This document shows positions 36,140 through 47,046 of a stretch of DNA of 64,000 nt, piece by piece (position 1 is the first letter of the stretch; each line of letters begins with the position of its first letter). The position numbers and the translations under genes are program-made. Below the pieces are notes generated by a model that was given only the letters and a program-made list of their open reading frames with translations, had not been told where the DNA came from and did no database searches. The stretch is from Chelonoidis abingdonii (taxonomy: Eukaryota > Chordata > Testudines > Testudinidae). The stretch lies in contig NC_133770.1 in the NCBI RefSeq assembly GCF_003597395.2, positions 293,288,509 to 293,352,508 on the forward strand, read 5' to 3'.

Positions 36140-36308
36140 AGAATCACAGATTATTAGGGTTGGAAGGGACCTCAGGAGATCATCTAGTCCAACCCCCTGC
36201 TCAAAGCAGGACCAATCCCCACTTCCCTAAATGGCCCCCTCAAGGATTGAACTCACAACCCTGGGTTTAGCAGGCCAATGCTCAAACCACTGAGCTATCC
36301 CTCCCCCC
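36140..36308 (-). mobile_element. tRNA-derived SINE with CR1-like tail
   Basis: The minus strand starts with a tRNA-like head. Its A-box-like TAGCTCAGTGG is complement to 36,287-36,297, and its B box, inside GGGTTGTGAGTTCAATCC, is complement to 36,244-36,261. It then runs into a tail ending AGGTCCCTTCCAACCC, the CR1 3' end type. This is the architecture of the known tortoise pol III SINE that borrows the CR1 tail for mobilisation. It sits precisely between CR1 phrases 'cactgaatttc' and 'atctgccattttg', so it inserted into the CR1. Confidence 0.9.
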
Positions 36309-36810
36309 ATCTGCCATTTTGTTGCCCAGACACCCAGTTTTGTGAGATCCCTTTGTAACTCTTCACAGTCAGCTTTGGACTTAACTACCTTGAGTAGATT
36401 TGTATTGTCTGAACAATTTGCCACCTCACTGTTTACCCCTTTTTCTAGATCATTTATGAATATGCTGAACAGAACTGGTCCGTGTACAGAGCCTTGGAGG
36501 ACACCACTATTTACCTCTCTCCACTCTGAAAACAGATCATTTATGCCTACCCTTTATTTCCCATCTTTTAACCACTTACTGATCCATGAGAGGATCTTCC
36601 CACTTATCCCATGAATGTGTACTTCGTTTAAGAACCTACGGTGACAGACCTTGTCAAAGGCTTTCTGAAAGCCCAAGTACACTATATCCGCTGGATTACC
36701 CTTGTCTATATGTTCAACGACACACTCAAACAATTCTACAGGTTGGTGAGGAATGATTTCCCTTTATAAAAGCCATGTTGACTTTTCCCCAACATGTCAT
36801 TCTTCTGATA

Positions 36811-37769
36811 CAGTAACTCCTCACTTAACATTGGAGTTACGTACCTGAAAAATGCGACTTTAAGCGAAATGATGTTAAGTTAATCCAATTTCCCCGTAAG
36901 AATTAATGTAAATGAGGTGGTTAGGTTTCAGGGAAATTTTTTTCACCAGACAATATACACACACACAATATATATATAAGTTTTAAACAAACAGTTTAAT
37001 ACTAGTACACAGTGATGATGATTGTGAATCTTGGTTGAGGTGGAGGAGTCAGAGGGTGGGATATTTCCCAGGGAATGCCTTACTGCTAAATGATGAACTA
37101 GCAATTGGCTGCTCTCACACTCTACAAGGCAGCAGGAATGGAGGGAGGGGAGACAGCATCACCGACAGAGACACACACTGTGCGTGAGAGAGAGAGATGC
37201 GCATTCTTCCTTTAAGTACGCAGACCCTACTCTTAAGTACACTGCCTTGTTAATTAGATCAGCTTGCTGAGACCACGGCTGCTGCCAGCAAGCTCTCTCG
37301 GACCTGTGCCCTGTCGTGTGTCCCTCCTGCTCTATGGAAGATGGGGTAAGTGGGGGGCAGGAGCAGAGGGGAGAGAGACACCCTGACAGCCTCCCTCTTC
37401 CTCCCCTCCCCGCCACACAGCAAGCAGGAATCTCAGGGAGCAGTTCCAAGGCAGAGGGCAGACGCAGCACATGGCAGTGGGGGGAGAGACAGCTGAACTG
37501 CTGGCAACTGATAGCCTGCAGGGCAACTCCTGCACAGGGAACTTAGGGGAGAAGGGAGCTGATAGGAGGGCTGCCGGTCCACCCAGGTTCCAAGCCCCCA
37601 CCAGCTAGCTGCAACAGTCTGCTCTTCCTGCAAGCAGTGGACAAAGCAGGCGGCTGCCAAATGACGCTAGAAGGAAGCATTGCAGAACTTTAAACGAGCA
37701 TGTTCCCTAATTGATCAGCAACGTAACAAAGAAACATTAACCGGGACAACTTTAAGTGAGGAGTTACTG
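36811..37769. mobile_element. Tigger-like DNA transposon, non-autonomous (959 bp)
   Basis: TA at 36,809-36,810 and 37,770-37,771. Perfect 18-bp terminal inverted repeats CAGTAACTCCTCACTTAA. The following 'gaaaaatgcgactttaagcg' resembles Tigger/pogo termini. CR1 wording continues across it ('cattcttctga' ... 'cttctgttctttactatag'). The centre (37,000-37,680) is GC-rich and non-coding; TG/TA microsatellite at 36,955-36,980. Confidence 0.85.
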
Positions 37770-37928
37770 TACTTCTGTTCTTTACTATAGTTTCAACTAC
37801 TTTGCCTGGTTATGAAGTTAGGTTTACCAGCCTATAATTGCCAGGATTGTCACAAGAGCTTTTCTTTTTCTTTTTTTTTTTTTTAAATCGCCACGTTAGC
37901 TATCCTCCCATCACCTGGTACAGAGGCT

Positions 37929-38302
37929 GTAGCATAGAGCGCCTCTGCGACTACCCAATACTTCACTGCCTGGCCAGTTTATGTGATTCCACAGTCACAG
38001 AGACACACCAGGCTGTTACTCTTTCACCATATGTGTATTATTCTTTCATTACCAAGTTTACTGCAGGCTTACAAAAAGAGGAGGTTTCCCCACAGCTTTC
38101 ATTCCTCAGCCCAATCTCACCCTCTGAGCTTTCCATGCTTCCTGTTCCTTCCACTTATATCCACCCAATTACATCATTAGCCCAGTGATTAACATCCACA
38201 TGCCCATCATTCCCGAACAACTGCCTCCAGCTCGGCCTGCAGCCTACTTCAGGCTGCAGTAATGTCACTGACAAGGGTGCTGCTCAAAGTGACCTGTCAC
38301 AG
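37929..38302. mobile_element. Possible solo LTR inserted in CR1
   Basis: About 374 bp without CR1 similarity lie between the CR1 phrases 'ggtacagaggct' and 'ttgatttaagtggtagg'. It ends CCTGTCACA and contains TGTG near its start, suggesting TG...CA ends, but I cannot fix the left edge or a TSD. Confidence 0.45.
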
Positions 38303-38941
38303 GTTGATTTAAGTGGTAGGTTATATATCAAAGTTAGTAGTTCTGGAATTTCGTATTTGAATTCCTTTAGAACTCTTGGGTGAATACTATCTGGTCCTGG
38401 TGACTTATTAACCTTAAAAGAGTCAATTTGTTTCAAAACCTCCTGTGTTTGACACTGCAATCTGGGACAGATACTCAGATTTGTTACCTAAAAAGAATGG
38501 CTCTGGTGTGGGAATCTTTTTTGCATCTTCTGCAATGAAGACCAGTACAAACAAACCATTTAGGTTTACAGCAACCACCTGGGTCTCCCCTGAGAGCTTC
38601 TTTAGCACCTCAAACATCCAGTGGCCCCACTGATTTTTGGGCAGATTTCCAACTTCTGATGTACTTAGAAACAAATTACTGTTCGTTTGTGTCTTTTGCT
38701 AGTTGCTCTTCAAATTCTTTTTTGGCCAGCCTAATAATACTTTTACACGTGACTTACCAGAATTTATGCTCCTTTCTATTTTGCTCAGTGGAATCTGACA
38801 TCCAATTTTTGAAGGATACCTTTTTGCCTCTAACCACCTCTTTTATTTTGTTGTTTAGCCATAGTGGCATTTTTTGGTTCTCTTGCTGGTTTTATATTTA
38901 TTTATTTATTTGTGGTATACATATTGCTTAAGCCTCTATTA

Positions 38942-39535
38942 CTGGGGTGGGCAAACTTTTTGGTCCAAAGGCCACATCTGGGTTTTAAAATTGTATGGCA
39001 GGCCATGAACGCTCACAAAATTGGGGGCTGAGGTGCAAGAAGGAGTTAGGACTCTGGCTGGGGATGTGGGCTCTGAGGTGGGGCTCAGGGGCTGGGGGTG
39101 CAGGAGGGTGCTACAGGCTGGGATGAGGGGTTCGGAAGGCAGGTGGGGGATCGGGGCTGAGGCAAAGAGGTGTGGGGAGGGAGGGGGGTCAGGGGTGCCG
39201 GCACCAGACGGCGCTTACCTCAAACAGCTCCCAGAAGGAGCAGCACGTCCCCTCTCCAGCTCCTATGCGGTGGCACGGCCAGGCGCTGCCCCACAACTCC
39301 CATTGGCCATGGCTCCCGAGTGTGGAGCCCCTCTGGCTGCCCCTACACACAGGAGCCGGATGGGGGACATGCCACTGCTTCCAGGAGCTGCGCAGAGTAG
39401 GGCAAGCCCCTGACCCCGCTCCCCAGCTGGAGTGGGGCAAGTCCCAGACCCTCCTCCCTGGCAGAAGCTCGAGGGCTAGATTAAAATGTCCGGAGGGCCG
39501 GATGTGGTCCCCGGACCATAAGTTGCCCACCTCTG
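38942..39535. mobile_element. Non-autonomous hAT transposon (594 bp)
   Basis: Perfect 8-bp duplication CTCTATTA (38,934-38,941 and 39,536-39,543). Terminal repeats CTGGGGTGGGCAAAC and, from the right, CAGAGGTGGGCAACTTATGG. GC-rich, G-run-rich interior without transposase. A related single end occurs at 47,818. Confidence 0.95.
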
Positions 39536-40694
39536 CTCTATTAGGATGATTTTTAAAAGATTCCAGGCAGTTTACTCTTGTGACTGTTCCTTTTCGTTTC
39601 CATTTAAGCAGCCTCCTCATTTTTGTATAGCTCCCCTTTTTGAAGTTAATTGCTACTATGCTGAGTTTCTTTGGTATTTCCCCCCCCGACAAGGATGTTA
39701 AATTTCATGACATTATGGTCTCTATTACAGAGCGGTTCCGCTCTATTCACCTCTTGGATCACACCCTGTGCACCATTTAGGACTAAATCCAGAACTGCCT
39801 CCCCCTTCTGGGATCCAGGACTAGCTGCTCCTAGAAGCAGTCAGTAACGTTGTCTAGAAATTTTATCCCTGCATCCCATTATGGGTGACATGTACCCAGT
39901 CAATATGCGAATAGTTCAAATCCCCCATTGTTACTGGGTTTTCTGTTTTTTGTAGCCTCTCTAATTTCCCTGAGCATTTCACAATCACCATCTTAGTCAG
40001 GTGATCAGTAGTATGCTCCTGCTGCTTTACTCTTATTGTTCAAGCATGAAATTTCTATACATGTTCTAACATATTCTACAGTATGCTTTGATCCATTTAA
40101 GATTTTTACTATATTTGACACTATGTTTTGTTTCACATACAGTGCCACTCCCGCACCTGTGCAACCTACTGTGTCATTTTGTAGTGTGGGAATACTGTGT
40201 CACATATCATCATTCCACCAGGTTTCTGTGATGCCTATTACATCAATATCCTCATTTAATACCAGGCACTCATGTTCACCCATATTAGTATTTAGACTTC
40301 CTGCATTTGTATACACGTACTTTCAAAATTCATTAATATTTTTCTGCTTTCATGTGATGTAACTGAATGGGATTCTTTCATTGGGACCCTCTTCAATTCC
40401 TACCTGTACTTTATCAACTTCAAACCTCTCCTCTTTCTTAAGATATTGAGTATCCCCTTTAATAAATCCTCCCCTAAGAGATGTGCCTGTCAAAACTGTG
40501 TGCTCCTCCGCCCCATTGGCTTTCCTCCAGCCCTTAGTTTTAAAATTCCTCTATGACCTTTTTAATCTTATATGCCATCAATCTGGTCCTGTTTTGGTTT
40601 AGGTAAAGACCATCCTTCCTGTTCAGGCTCCCCCTTTCCCAAAACATTCTCCAGTTCCTAATAAATCTAAATCCCTCCTCCAAACACAATCGTC

Positions 40695-40910
40695 TCATCC
40701 ACACATTGAGACCCTGAAGTTCTGCCTAACTGGCCCTGTGCATGGAACTGGAAGCTTTTCAGTGAATGCTGCCATGGAGATATTAAACTTTAATCTCTTA
40801 CCTAGCAATCTGAATTTGGCCTCCAGGACCTCTTTCCTACCTTTCCTTATGTCATTGGTACCTAGATGTACCACGACCACGGGCTCCTTCCCAGCACTGT
40901 ACATAAGTCT
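40695..40910 (-). pseudogene. CR1 ORF1 esterase fragment
   Basis: Minus-strand translation gives SAGKEPVVVVHLGTNDIRKG followed by EVLEAKFRLLGKRLKF. The GTND motif matches the G-x-N-D block of the SGNH esterase domain found in ORF1 of many CR1 elements. The domain's earlier part is cut off by the hAT at 40,919, and the frame ends soon after in decayed sequence. This is the only trace of the esterase in the window. Confidence 0.75.
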
Positions 40911-40918
40911 ATCTAGAT

Positions 40919-42324
40919 TAGGGGTATCAAACACACAGCCTGCAGAGCTATTTCCTGTGGCCCACCATAAGCGCCTCCTCTCCTCCTCCTCCCACCCCCA
41001 GCGCACCCCATCCCCTCTCCTCCACCTACCTCCCAGCACTTCCTGCTGCCAAACAGCTGTTTGGTGGCGCTTAGGACTTTCCAGGAGGGAGGGAGGAGGA
41101 GCGGGGATGCAGCATGCTAAGGGGAAGAGGTGGAGAAGAGGCGGAGCGAGGGCAGGGATTTGAGGAAGGGGTTGGAATAGGGGCAGGGATGGGGAGCATG
41201 AGCTGTATCCTATTCTGTTTATGCATCATCAACAGAACATTTGACTATGAGTCTAATCCAACCCCCATTGAAGTCAATGACATTCTTTTCATTGCTTTCA
41301 ACAGGGGTTAAACAGGACCTTAAATTCCAGTTGCCGAACATAGTACTGGTGAAGAAGCGTAAGTGAGAAAAAACACTGGACTGAAATTACGAAGTACATT
41401 TGCAGACCTGTGTAAAGGGGTCCACTCAATGCAGGAGCCAGGGGCGGCTCTAGGTATTTTGCCGCCCCAAGCACGGCAGGTAGGCAGCCTGCCTTCAGCG
41501 GCTTGTCTGTGGGAGGTCCCCAGTCCCATGGATAAGGCGGAAGCCTGCAGGAGATCCACCGAGGCCGTGGGACCAGCGGACCCTCCACAGGCATGCCACC
41601 GAAGGCAACCTGCCTGCCGCCCTCGTGGCAACCGGCAGAGCGCCCCCCCCCGTGGCTTGCCGCCTCAGACACATGCTTGGCGTGCTGGTGCTGGAGCCGC
41701 CCTTGGCAGGAGCACCTCCGTGGGGGTACTCCACCCTTTTAGGCCTCCTTTAAGAATCTCTAATCCAGGACAGAACCACAGGCTTTACTCTCCTCCTGAC
41801 CTCCTCCTTGTCTCTAGCCAACTCCCTTTTCCTCTAGGCAGTGGTTGCAGATCTCCACCCTGCAGCCTTCTTCCTGCTGTCACTTTCTGGCTTTATCATC
41901 CTAGCCCAGGTCTTCCCCTCTGCGGGGCTTCATCTTCCATTAGTTCTTATCAATCCCTGGCTTCCCTCCAGGTGTAATATATAAAGTTGATTGGTCCTTT
42001 CTTGCCCACATGTATCCACTCAGGGCTTGTGTGGCATGGGCACGCCATCACAGGATGACAGAATTTTTTTTAACTCACACAATTAACAAATTAACGCTGC
42101 CAGCTAAGTCACCAAAAATGAAATGACTATCAAAATTAGCACTGACTTTTCGGATTATAGTTTTTAAAAAGTTAATACATAGACTTTTAATAGCACAGTA
42201 CGTTACTATTCATTTTTGTCTCTACTTTTGTATCGTTTTATGAAAAGGCTTCAGTGATGTGGCCCTCGAGCCAATGTCCTACTCCTCATGTGGGCCTCCT
42301 GGTGATTTAAGTTTGAGATCCCTG
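40919..42324. mobile_element. hAT transposon, 1.4 kb, interrupting CR1 ORF1
   Basis: Exact 8-bp duplication ATCTAGAT (40,911-40,918 and 42,325-42,332). Ends TAGGGGTATCAAAC and, from the right, CAGGGATCTCAAACTTAAAT. It holds the smaller hAT at 41,439-41,705. I see no intact transposase. Confidence 0.9.
41439..41705. mobile_element. hAT transposon nested in a hAT (267 bp)
   Basis: Exact 8-bp duplication GCAGGAGC (41,431-41,438 and 41,706-41,713). Ends CAGGGGCGGCTCTAG and, from the right, CAAGGGCGGCTCCAG. Very GC-rich, non-coding. It is the innermost of three nested levels: CR1, then hAT, then this element. Confidence 0.95.
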
Positions 42325-43344
42325 ATCTAGATGTCACGAATGGTCTGCATCCTTCGCAACTGGCAAGCATTTCAACATGCGGTTCTCCTGGTAATCACAA
42401 ACCTGACTATCTATATTTTTAATAACTGAATCCCCCATTACTATTACCTGTCTCTCCCTAACAACAGGGCTCCCCTTCCTCTGAGAGGTACCCCTAGTAT
42501 GAAAGGACAGGATAACATCATCTGGAAGGAGGGTCCCAACTATGGGATTGTTTCCCTCTGCTAAAGCTCGAAGTTCTCCTTCCTCAAGACTTTCATCCTC
42601 CTCAAAGCACAGAAACTATCAGACTGGATGTGGGACCGCCCTACTGTATCTTGGAAAGTCTCCTCTGTCTCCCTTACCTCCTCCAGTTCAGCCACTCTTG
42701 TTTCAAGAGCCCATGCTCAGTCTCAGAAGGGACATGAATTGCTTGCACCAAATGCACACATATGCCATCCTCCCAGAAGGCAGGTAATCTTACATGCTGC
42801 ATTAGTGCAATAAATTAGACAGACCCCACTCTGCTGCTGGACTTCTTCCTGCACTATTTTTACTCTTGCAGAGGTTTTTGTTGGGAGGGGGCTTCGGGGG
42901 AGGGGGCTATTCGCTTAAGTTTAGAGAATGTTTGTTAGGTTTGTCTGGCTCTCATGCCCTCTAAATTCCCTTGCAAAGCAAAACTCCTGTTTGCTGCTCT
43001 TAGTTGCTTAGAAGCTGGCTTTTTAAACCTGTTCTCCCTAAATCAGCCCCGCCCCATCACAGCATCCTAAAGGGATTAGAGATCAAAGGTCCAGGATGGC
43101 AGGCTAGAGCCTTGTTAGGAATCTCTCAGCCTTGCCTAGCAGGCCACAAGGCTCAGCACACAGCTCCTCAAACAGACCACACTACAAATTTCAATCAAGC
43201 TGGCATATGGCAAGCCCACAACAACAAACAGACATACTCACTCTAAGGGTAACAGAGTTGCTCCTCCTTCACATGAAGAACTCCCTCGCAAAGCTCCCCT
43301 GTTTACTACCTCAGACAGGACCAGAGATAGAGAACTGATGGCAT

Positions 43345-44110
43345 CAACACTTACATTGCCCCCAGCTTTAATTAAATCTTGAACACCACCTGAACGTAAG
43401 ACTTAGTTCCTGCTGTCCAATCCTCCCTCATCTGTCATTTTCCTTCCCCATCTTATTTCTTTACTTTCCTATCTTCTCCTTTTGCCTTCTGTTTAAAAAC
43501 AATCTGGCTTAGCTGGCAAAAACTACATCTCTGTAACCCTGGTGTAAGCCTGTGACCCACTAGTGATGCAGCTAAAGGCAATGCCCTAAGCAGGCTGAGG
43601 CTAGTACAAGTTCACTAGGTCTCACAGTGGATCATCTAAATGTATGATATGCCTGTGTTTCTCTAGCAGTGAGGCTGCAAGCTAAAGTCAGAACCAGAGA
43701 CAGAAGATACAAAAGGGAGAGAAGAGCAAAGAGAAAGTGTGTAAGTTTGTCTTGTTTCATCTTAAAATAAACAGAATCATGCTCCAATAACAGCAGCAGT
43801 AGCTCAAGACCATCTCAACTTTCTTCTCTTCCCACCCCCTAAAAGGTCAGCTGTTGCTATCTGTAACAGCATCTAAGAGTGTCAAACAGAATGTTTTCCC
43901 TATAAAGACTCTCTATAGCTATAGAGAAAGGGAATAAGGGATACAGTTAAAATTGAAGCCTTAAGTAATACTTTACATTTCAAACGTTTAACTGTTTTTT
44001 CCTTCTTTGTCTCTACAATAAAAGCATTTAAATTTTTTTTAATCGCGACTGTTACAATGGAAGTAAATCAGCAATAATTTGACACAAAACCCCAGACCAC
44101 ACTTAATTGT
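43345..44110. other. Unclassified sequence, no gene
   Basis: No recognised repeat ends. A pyrimidine-rich stretch lies at 43,420-43,490. Confidence 0.45.
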
Positions 44111-44752
44111 TCAATGTCTCAATAGTGAACAAGGGTTATATAAACATCTTCTCTCTTGTTGGGCCCACAACACCCTCTTTTCAACACTACACAATCTTGT
44201 GAAGACATCTTCAAATATATACCATAACACATTGACATGGACTGTAGTGGTACTGATTGGTAATGCCAGCCTGGACGAAGAAGAGGGTTGCAGGATGTCC
44301 GTTAGCTCATGTTGTTGGTCCGGGACTTCCTCTAAGTTGATTCTAAGCTCGTTGGCAACCCTATTACAAAAGTCCTGGAATTTCGAAAAATCATCTGAAG
44401 ACATTTGAGGGGAGGGAAGTAAGGCTTCTTCGTTAATATTTGGAGGATTTTCTTGCATGCTGTATTAGGAGAACATCACCAGACCGATATTTAAATTGTT
44501 TTATTCAAATTAAAACAATGTTATGTAGTCTAGATTTTTTCTTCAACAGCAAACATAATATTTTAACAAAACAAGCATATGATTTTTTTTCCACTTAGTT
44601 ACACATTCAAGTTTTTTAAAATGAGGTTTGTTTTTGTTAAAATTATTTTTAACTAAAATAGTTAAATGAAATATTAAAAAAACCCAATAATTAAATTGAC
44701 TATGTTAGCCAGATCAACATGAGAACTTAAAATATTGGCTTCTACAGCTAAC

Positions 44753-45090
44753 TCAGTTGTCTTCGCCTTCATTTTCCTGTTTGTTCATAATCTGGAAAAG
44801 AAAAACAAGCTTTCCTACTTTTTCAGGTCCCAAACGATTTTTCGATTTGGAATGGATTAGTCCAAAGGAAGAAAATATTCTTTCTATACCAGCAGAAGAA
44901 GCTACTCCTGTTAAAAGTGAGATTATCACTTCAACAGTCTCCGAATCCAAGTGCTTAAGTGACTTCCACCAGTTCACTGGTGTGACTTTCTTTAAAACAT
45001 CATCAGCAAACATATATTTCTTGAATGGTTCTTATTCCCAAACTGGGTCTCTTTTACAGCCTGCTCCCATTAAAGGTTTTCCCTTATAGT
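44753..45090 (-). pseudogene. hAT transposase C-terminal (dimerisation) fragment
   Basis: The open frame at 44,753-45,013 on the minus strand reads like the C-terminal hAT dimerisation domain: a WWKSL block near residue 16, then ASSAGIERIFSSFGLIHSKS and NRLGPEKVGKLVFLFQ. The S-x-x-x-E-R-x-F-S core is the hallmark of the hATC domain. The catalytic DDE part should lie upstream (beyond 45,090) but is not recognisable. No terminal repeats were found, so this is a fragment of an autonomous hAT, with an unusually well preserved domain. Confidence 0.8.
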
Positions 45091-45099
45091 GAGAGGATG

Positions 45100-45995
45100 G
45101 TTTGGTAGATCTCAAATCAATCAAGGCTACACTCAGAAAGACCTTAAGACTTCTGGAATATGCTGCTCAGTTTCACTTTTGTTTCTACTGCCTGTCCCTC
45201 CCTTCTCATGTTTATCTCCAGACTTCTTCATGTCCAGAACTATTCCACCCCCAACAATCTTCTATTCGTTGAACTTTTTGAAACTTTGCACTTTTAGAGA
45301 GAAGTAAGGGATTGACTCTGTGTATACAAATTTGCAGAGGGACAATAGGGTTGAGGTCGGTTATTACTCACCTCTATGTATTATTTATTTATTTGAAAAC
45401 ATTTTTTGCTGTTGACAAGCATGTTCTCTCTGGAGACGCAAATCCAGTCTGAGAACTGCAAAACTAAACATCTCTGATGGTATGTTCTAGACTTGAGCAC
45501 TGAGTCCCATTGGGTAGATAGAAAGATTAACCTAAATCTATACAGAAGCCCCTGGAACCCCATCAGATTGAGTCCCTAATCCATGAACTACTGGAACTCA
45601 TTTACAAAACTTTTCTTAAACATTACATGAATACAGTGTCTCATACTATAGAATTAGAATTTATAATCCCTGTTCCATGATGCGATATCTTTGAGCTACA
45701 ATGTATCTTAATTAAAACTATCTTTACATAGGATTTTTTCTCAAAAAACATTTTATCAAAAAAATCCTATTTAAATTTTAAAAAGCTCGATTTTTTTTGT
45801 TTTGTTTTGTGTTTAAAAAAAGCATTGATTTTTATCCAACCTGAAAGAAAAAAAAGAAACAAACGCACACTATTGCAAGGACTGTCTCTCTCTATGCTTT
45901 GGCACTGTAACTGCAGTACCATCCGTCCTAAACAGTAGTGTAGTATTGCTGTGTGCAATGGCATTCCCATTCTATCCCAGAGATGGCTGCTTTTC
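45100..45995. other. Unclassified AT-rich sequence
   Basis: No repeat ends, exons or RNA genes recognised. Confidence 0.5.
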
Positions 45996-46004
45996 AGTAG
46001 TGGG

Positions 46005-46160
46005 CAAAACAGTTATAGATACAAATATAAATATTTGTAAAGTGATTTGGGATCCCCTCCTGGGCAAAAAGGTGCTATATAAACATGTCTCAGATAAATT
46101 ATTCCACTCATTGACAAAGAGATAGAATCTGTGCAACACACTCTCATCCTGTCCACCCTC
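46005..46160 (+). repeat. Probable MIR-like/amniote SINE tail
   Basis: The phrase 'tttgtaaagtgatttgggatc' followed by 'ggtgctatataaa' matches the 3' region common to amniote MIR-type SINEs. Boundaries uncertain. Confidence 0.4.
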
Positions 46161-46545
46161 CATCCTAATGAGCTAATAATAAATAAGTTGCATCTCTACA
46201 ACACCTTCCATTCAAGAAACTCAGAACTAAGATGTGCTGCTCTGGTGTCTGCTTAAATATTTGGACACAAAATAGCAGCAGTTAATAGCTATTAGTGAAC
46301 AGGAAGCAAAACAGAAACAAAATAGAAATGGATTTTTAATCATTCTAGGACACCAGGAGGTGAGGGACTAAGGGTGGAAACAATCAGCATAGTACTCCTT
46401 AACTTCTGCTACTGTTAACAGTGTCACACTCCAATGGTCCCTCTCCCTCAGGGAGGCTCGAGGAAGGCAGATCAGCATTGTATGTGGCTAACGCTGTTGC
46501 AAGCATCGCAAAATGCAAAGCATTTTGGGGAGAATCAAAGGTGTG

Positions 46546-46627
46546 TGAGTGGGGAAAAGACAGTTACTCACCTTTGTAACTGTTGTTCTTCGAGATGTGT
46601 TGCTCATATCCATTCCAGTTAGGTGTG
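46546..46627. mobile_element. One end of a long-TIR element (cut by gap)
   Basis: The block with 'cagttactcacctttgtaac' and 'ttcttcgagatgtg' matches the terminal repeat of the element at 63,154-63,470. The rest is lost in the 100-N gap. Confidence 0.6.
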
Positions 46628-46727
46628 NNNNNNNNNNNNNNNNNNNNNNNNNNNNNNNNNNNNNNNNNNNNNNNNNNNNNNNNNNNNNNNNNNNNNNNNN
46701 NNNNNNNNNNNNNNNNNNNNNNNNNNN
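46628..46727. other. Assembly gap, 100 N
   Basis: Exactly 100 N, the conventional unknown-size gap. Both flanks are repeats (a long-TIR element and a Penelope-like tail), which explains the break. Confidence 0.95.
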
Positions 46728-46795
46728 ATCTGTTAGTCTTTAAGGTGCCACCGGATTCCTTGTTGTTTTTGTGGATATAGACTAACATGGCTACC
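46728..46795 (+). mobile_element. Penelope-like 3' tail
   Basis: The module 'atctgttagtctttaaggtg' followed by 'gactaacatggctaccc' is the same tail seen at 29,760 and, inverted, at the window end. The upstream ribozyme region falls in the gap. Confidence 0.65.
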
Positions 46796-47046
46796 CCCTA
46801 ATACTTGACTATAAACAAGTTAGTCAAATTTGCTAAAAGAACACGCCTGATGTGTATAATCTTTGTGTTGTAGGTTTAAGAGACATTGATGTCGTTTTAG
46901 ATGATACCACTAAAATCCATTCGAATCTTCCATTCAGAATTGCAAAACCAAGAAACATTTTTGCCAGACACAGGTAATCAGTGTTGTTTAACTTTGGTAT
47001 TTAGCATTTAACCCTGAAGGTAACTTAATGCTTTACAAAATTTAAA

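Larger units (their letters stand above)
35690..43340 (-). mobile_element. Nearly full-length CR1 LINE (antisense) with nested insertions
   Basis: CR1 sequence can be followed in order from the 3' region (35,690) through reverse transcriptase (36,310-36,810, 37,770-37,928), endonuclease-side ORF2 (38,303-38,941, 39,536-40,600), ORF1 esterase (40,695-40,918, 42,325 onward) to a 5' UTR-like end near 43,340. About 3.5 kb of other elements separate these pieces; without them the CR1 is about 4.1 kb. ORFs carry many stops, so it is inactive. Five direct insertions, plus one inside another, are listed separately. Confidence 0.85.

Noticed and set aside
36243..36302. A functional tRNA gene on the minus strand
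   Set aside because: The tRNA-like part is the head of a SINE with CR1 tail; no evidence of a free-standing cloverleaf gene or terminator.
39021..39692. Open frames up to 167 codons on both strands
   Set aside because: They fall in the GC-rich interior of a non-autonomous hAT and its junction with CR1; no motif.
41298..41977. 204-codon plus-strand frame and two minus-strand frames
   Set aside because: They span two nested hAT elements; shadows of GC-rich non-coding DNA.
44111..44458. 115-codon minus-strand open frame near the hAT domain
   Set aside because: No recognisable motif, and it lies downstream of the hAT stop. Kept out as probable chance or unidentified repeat.
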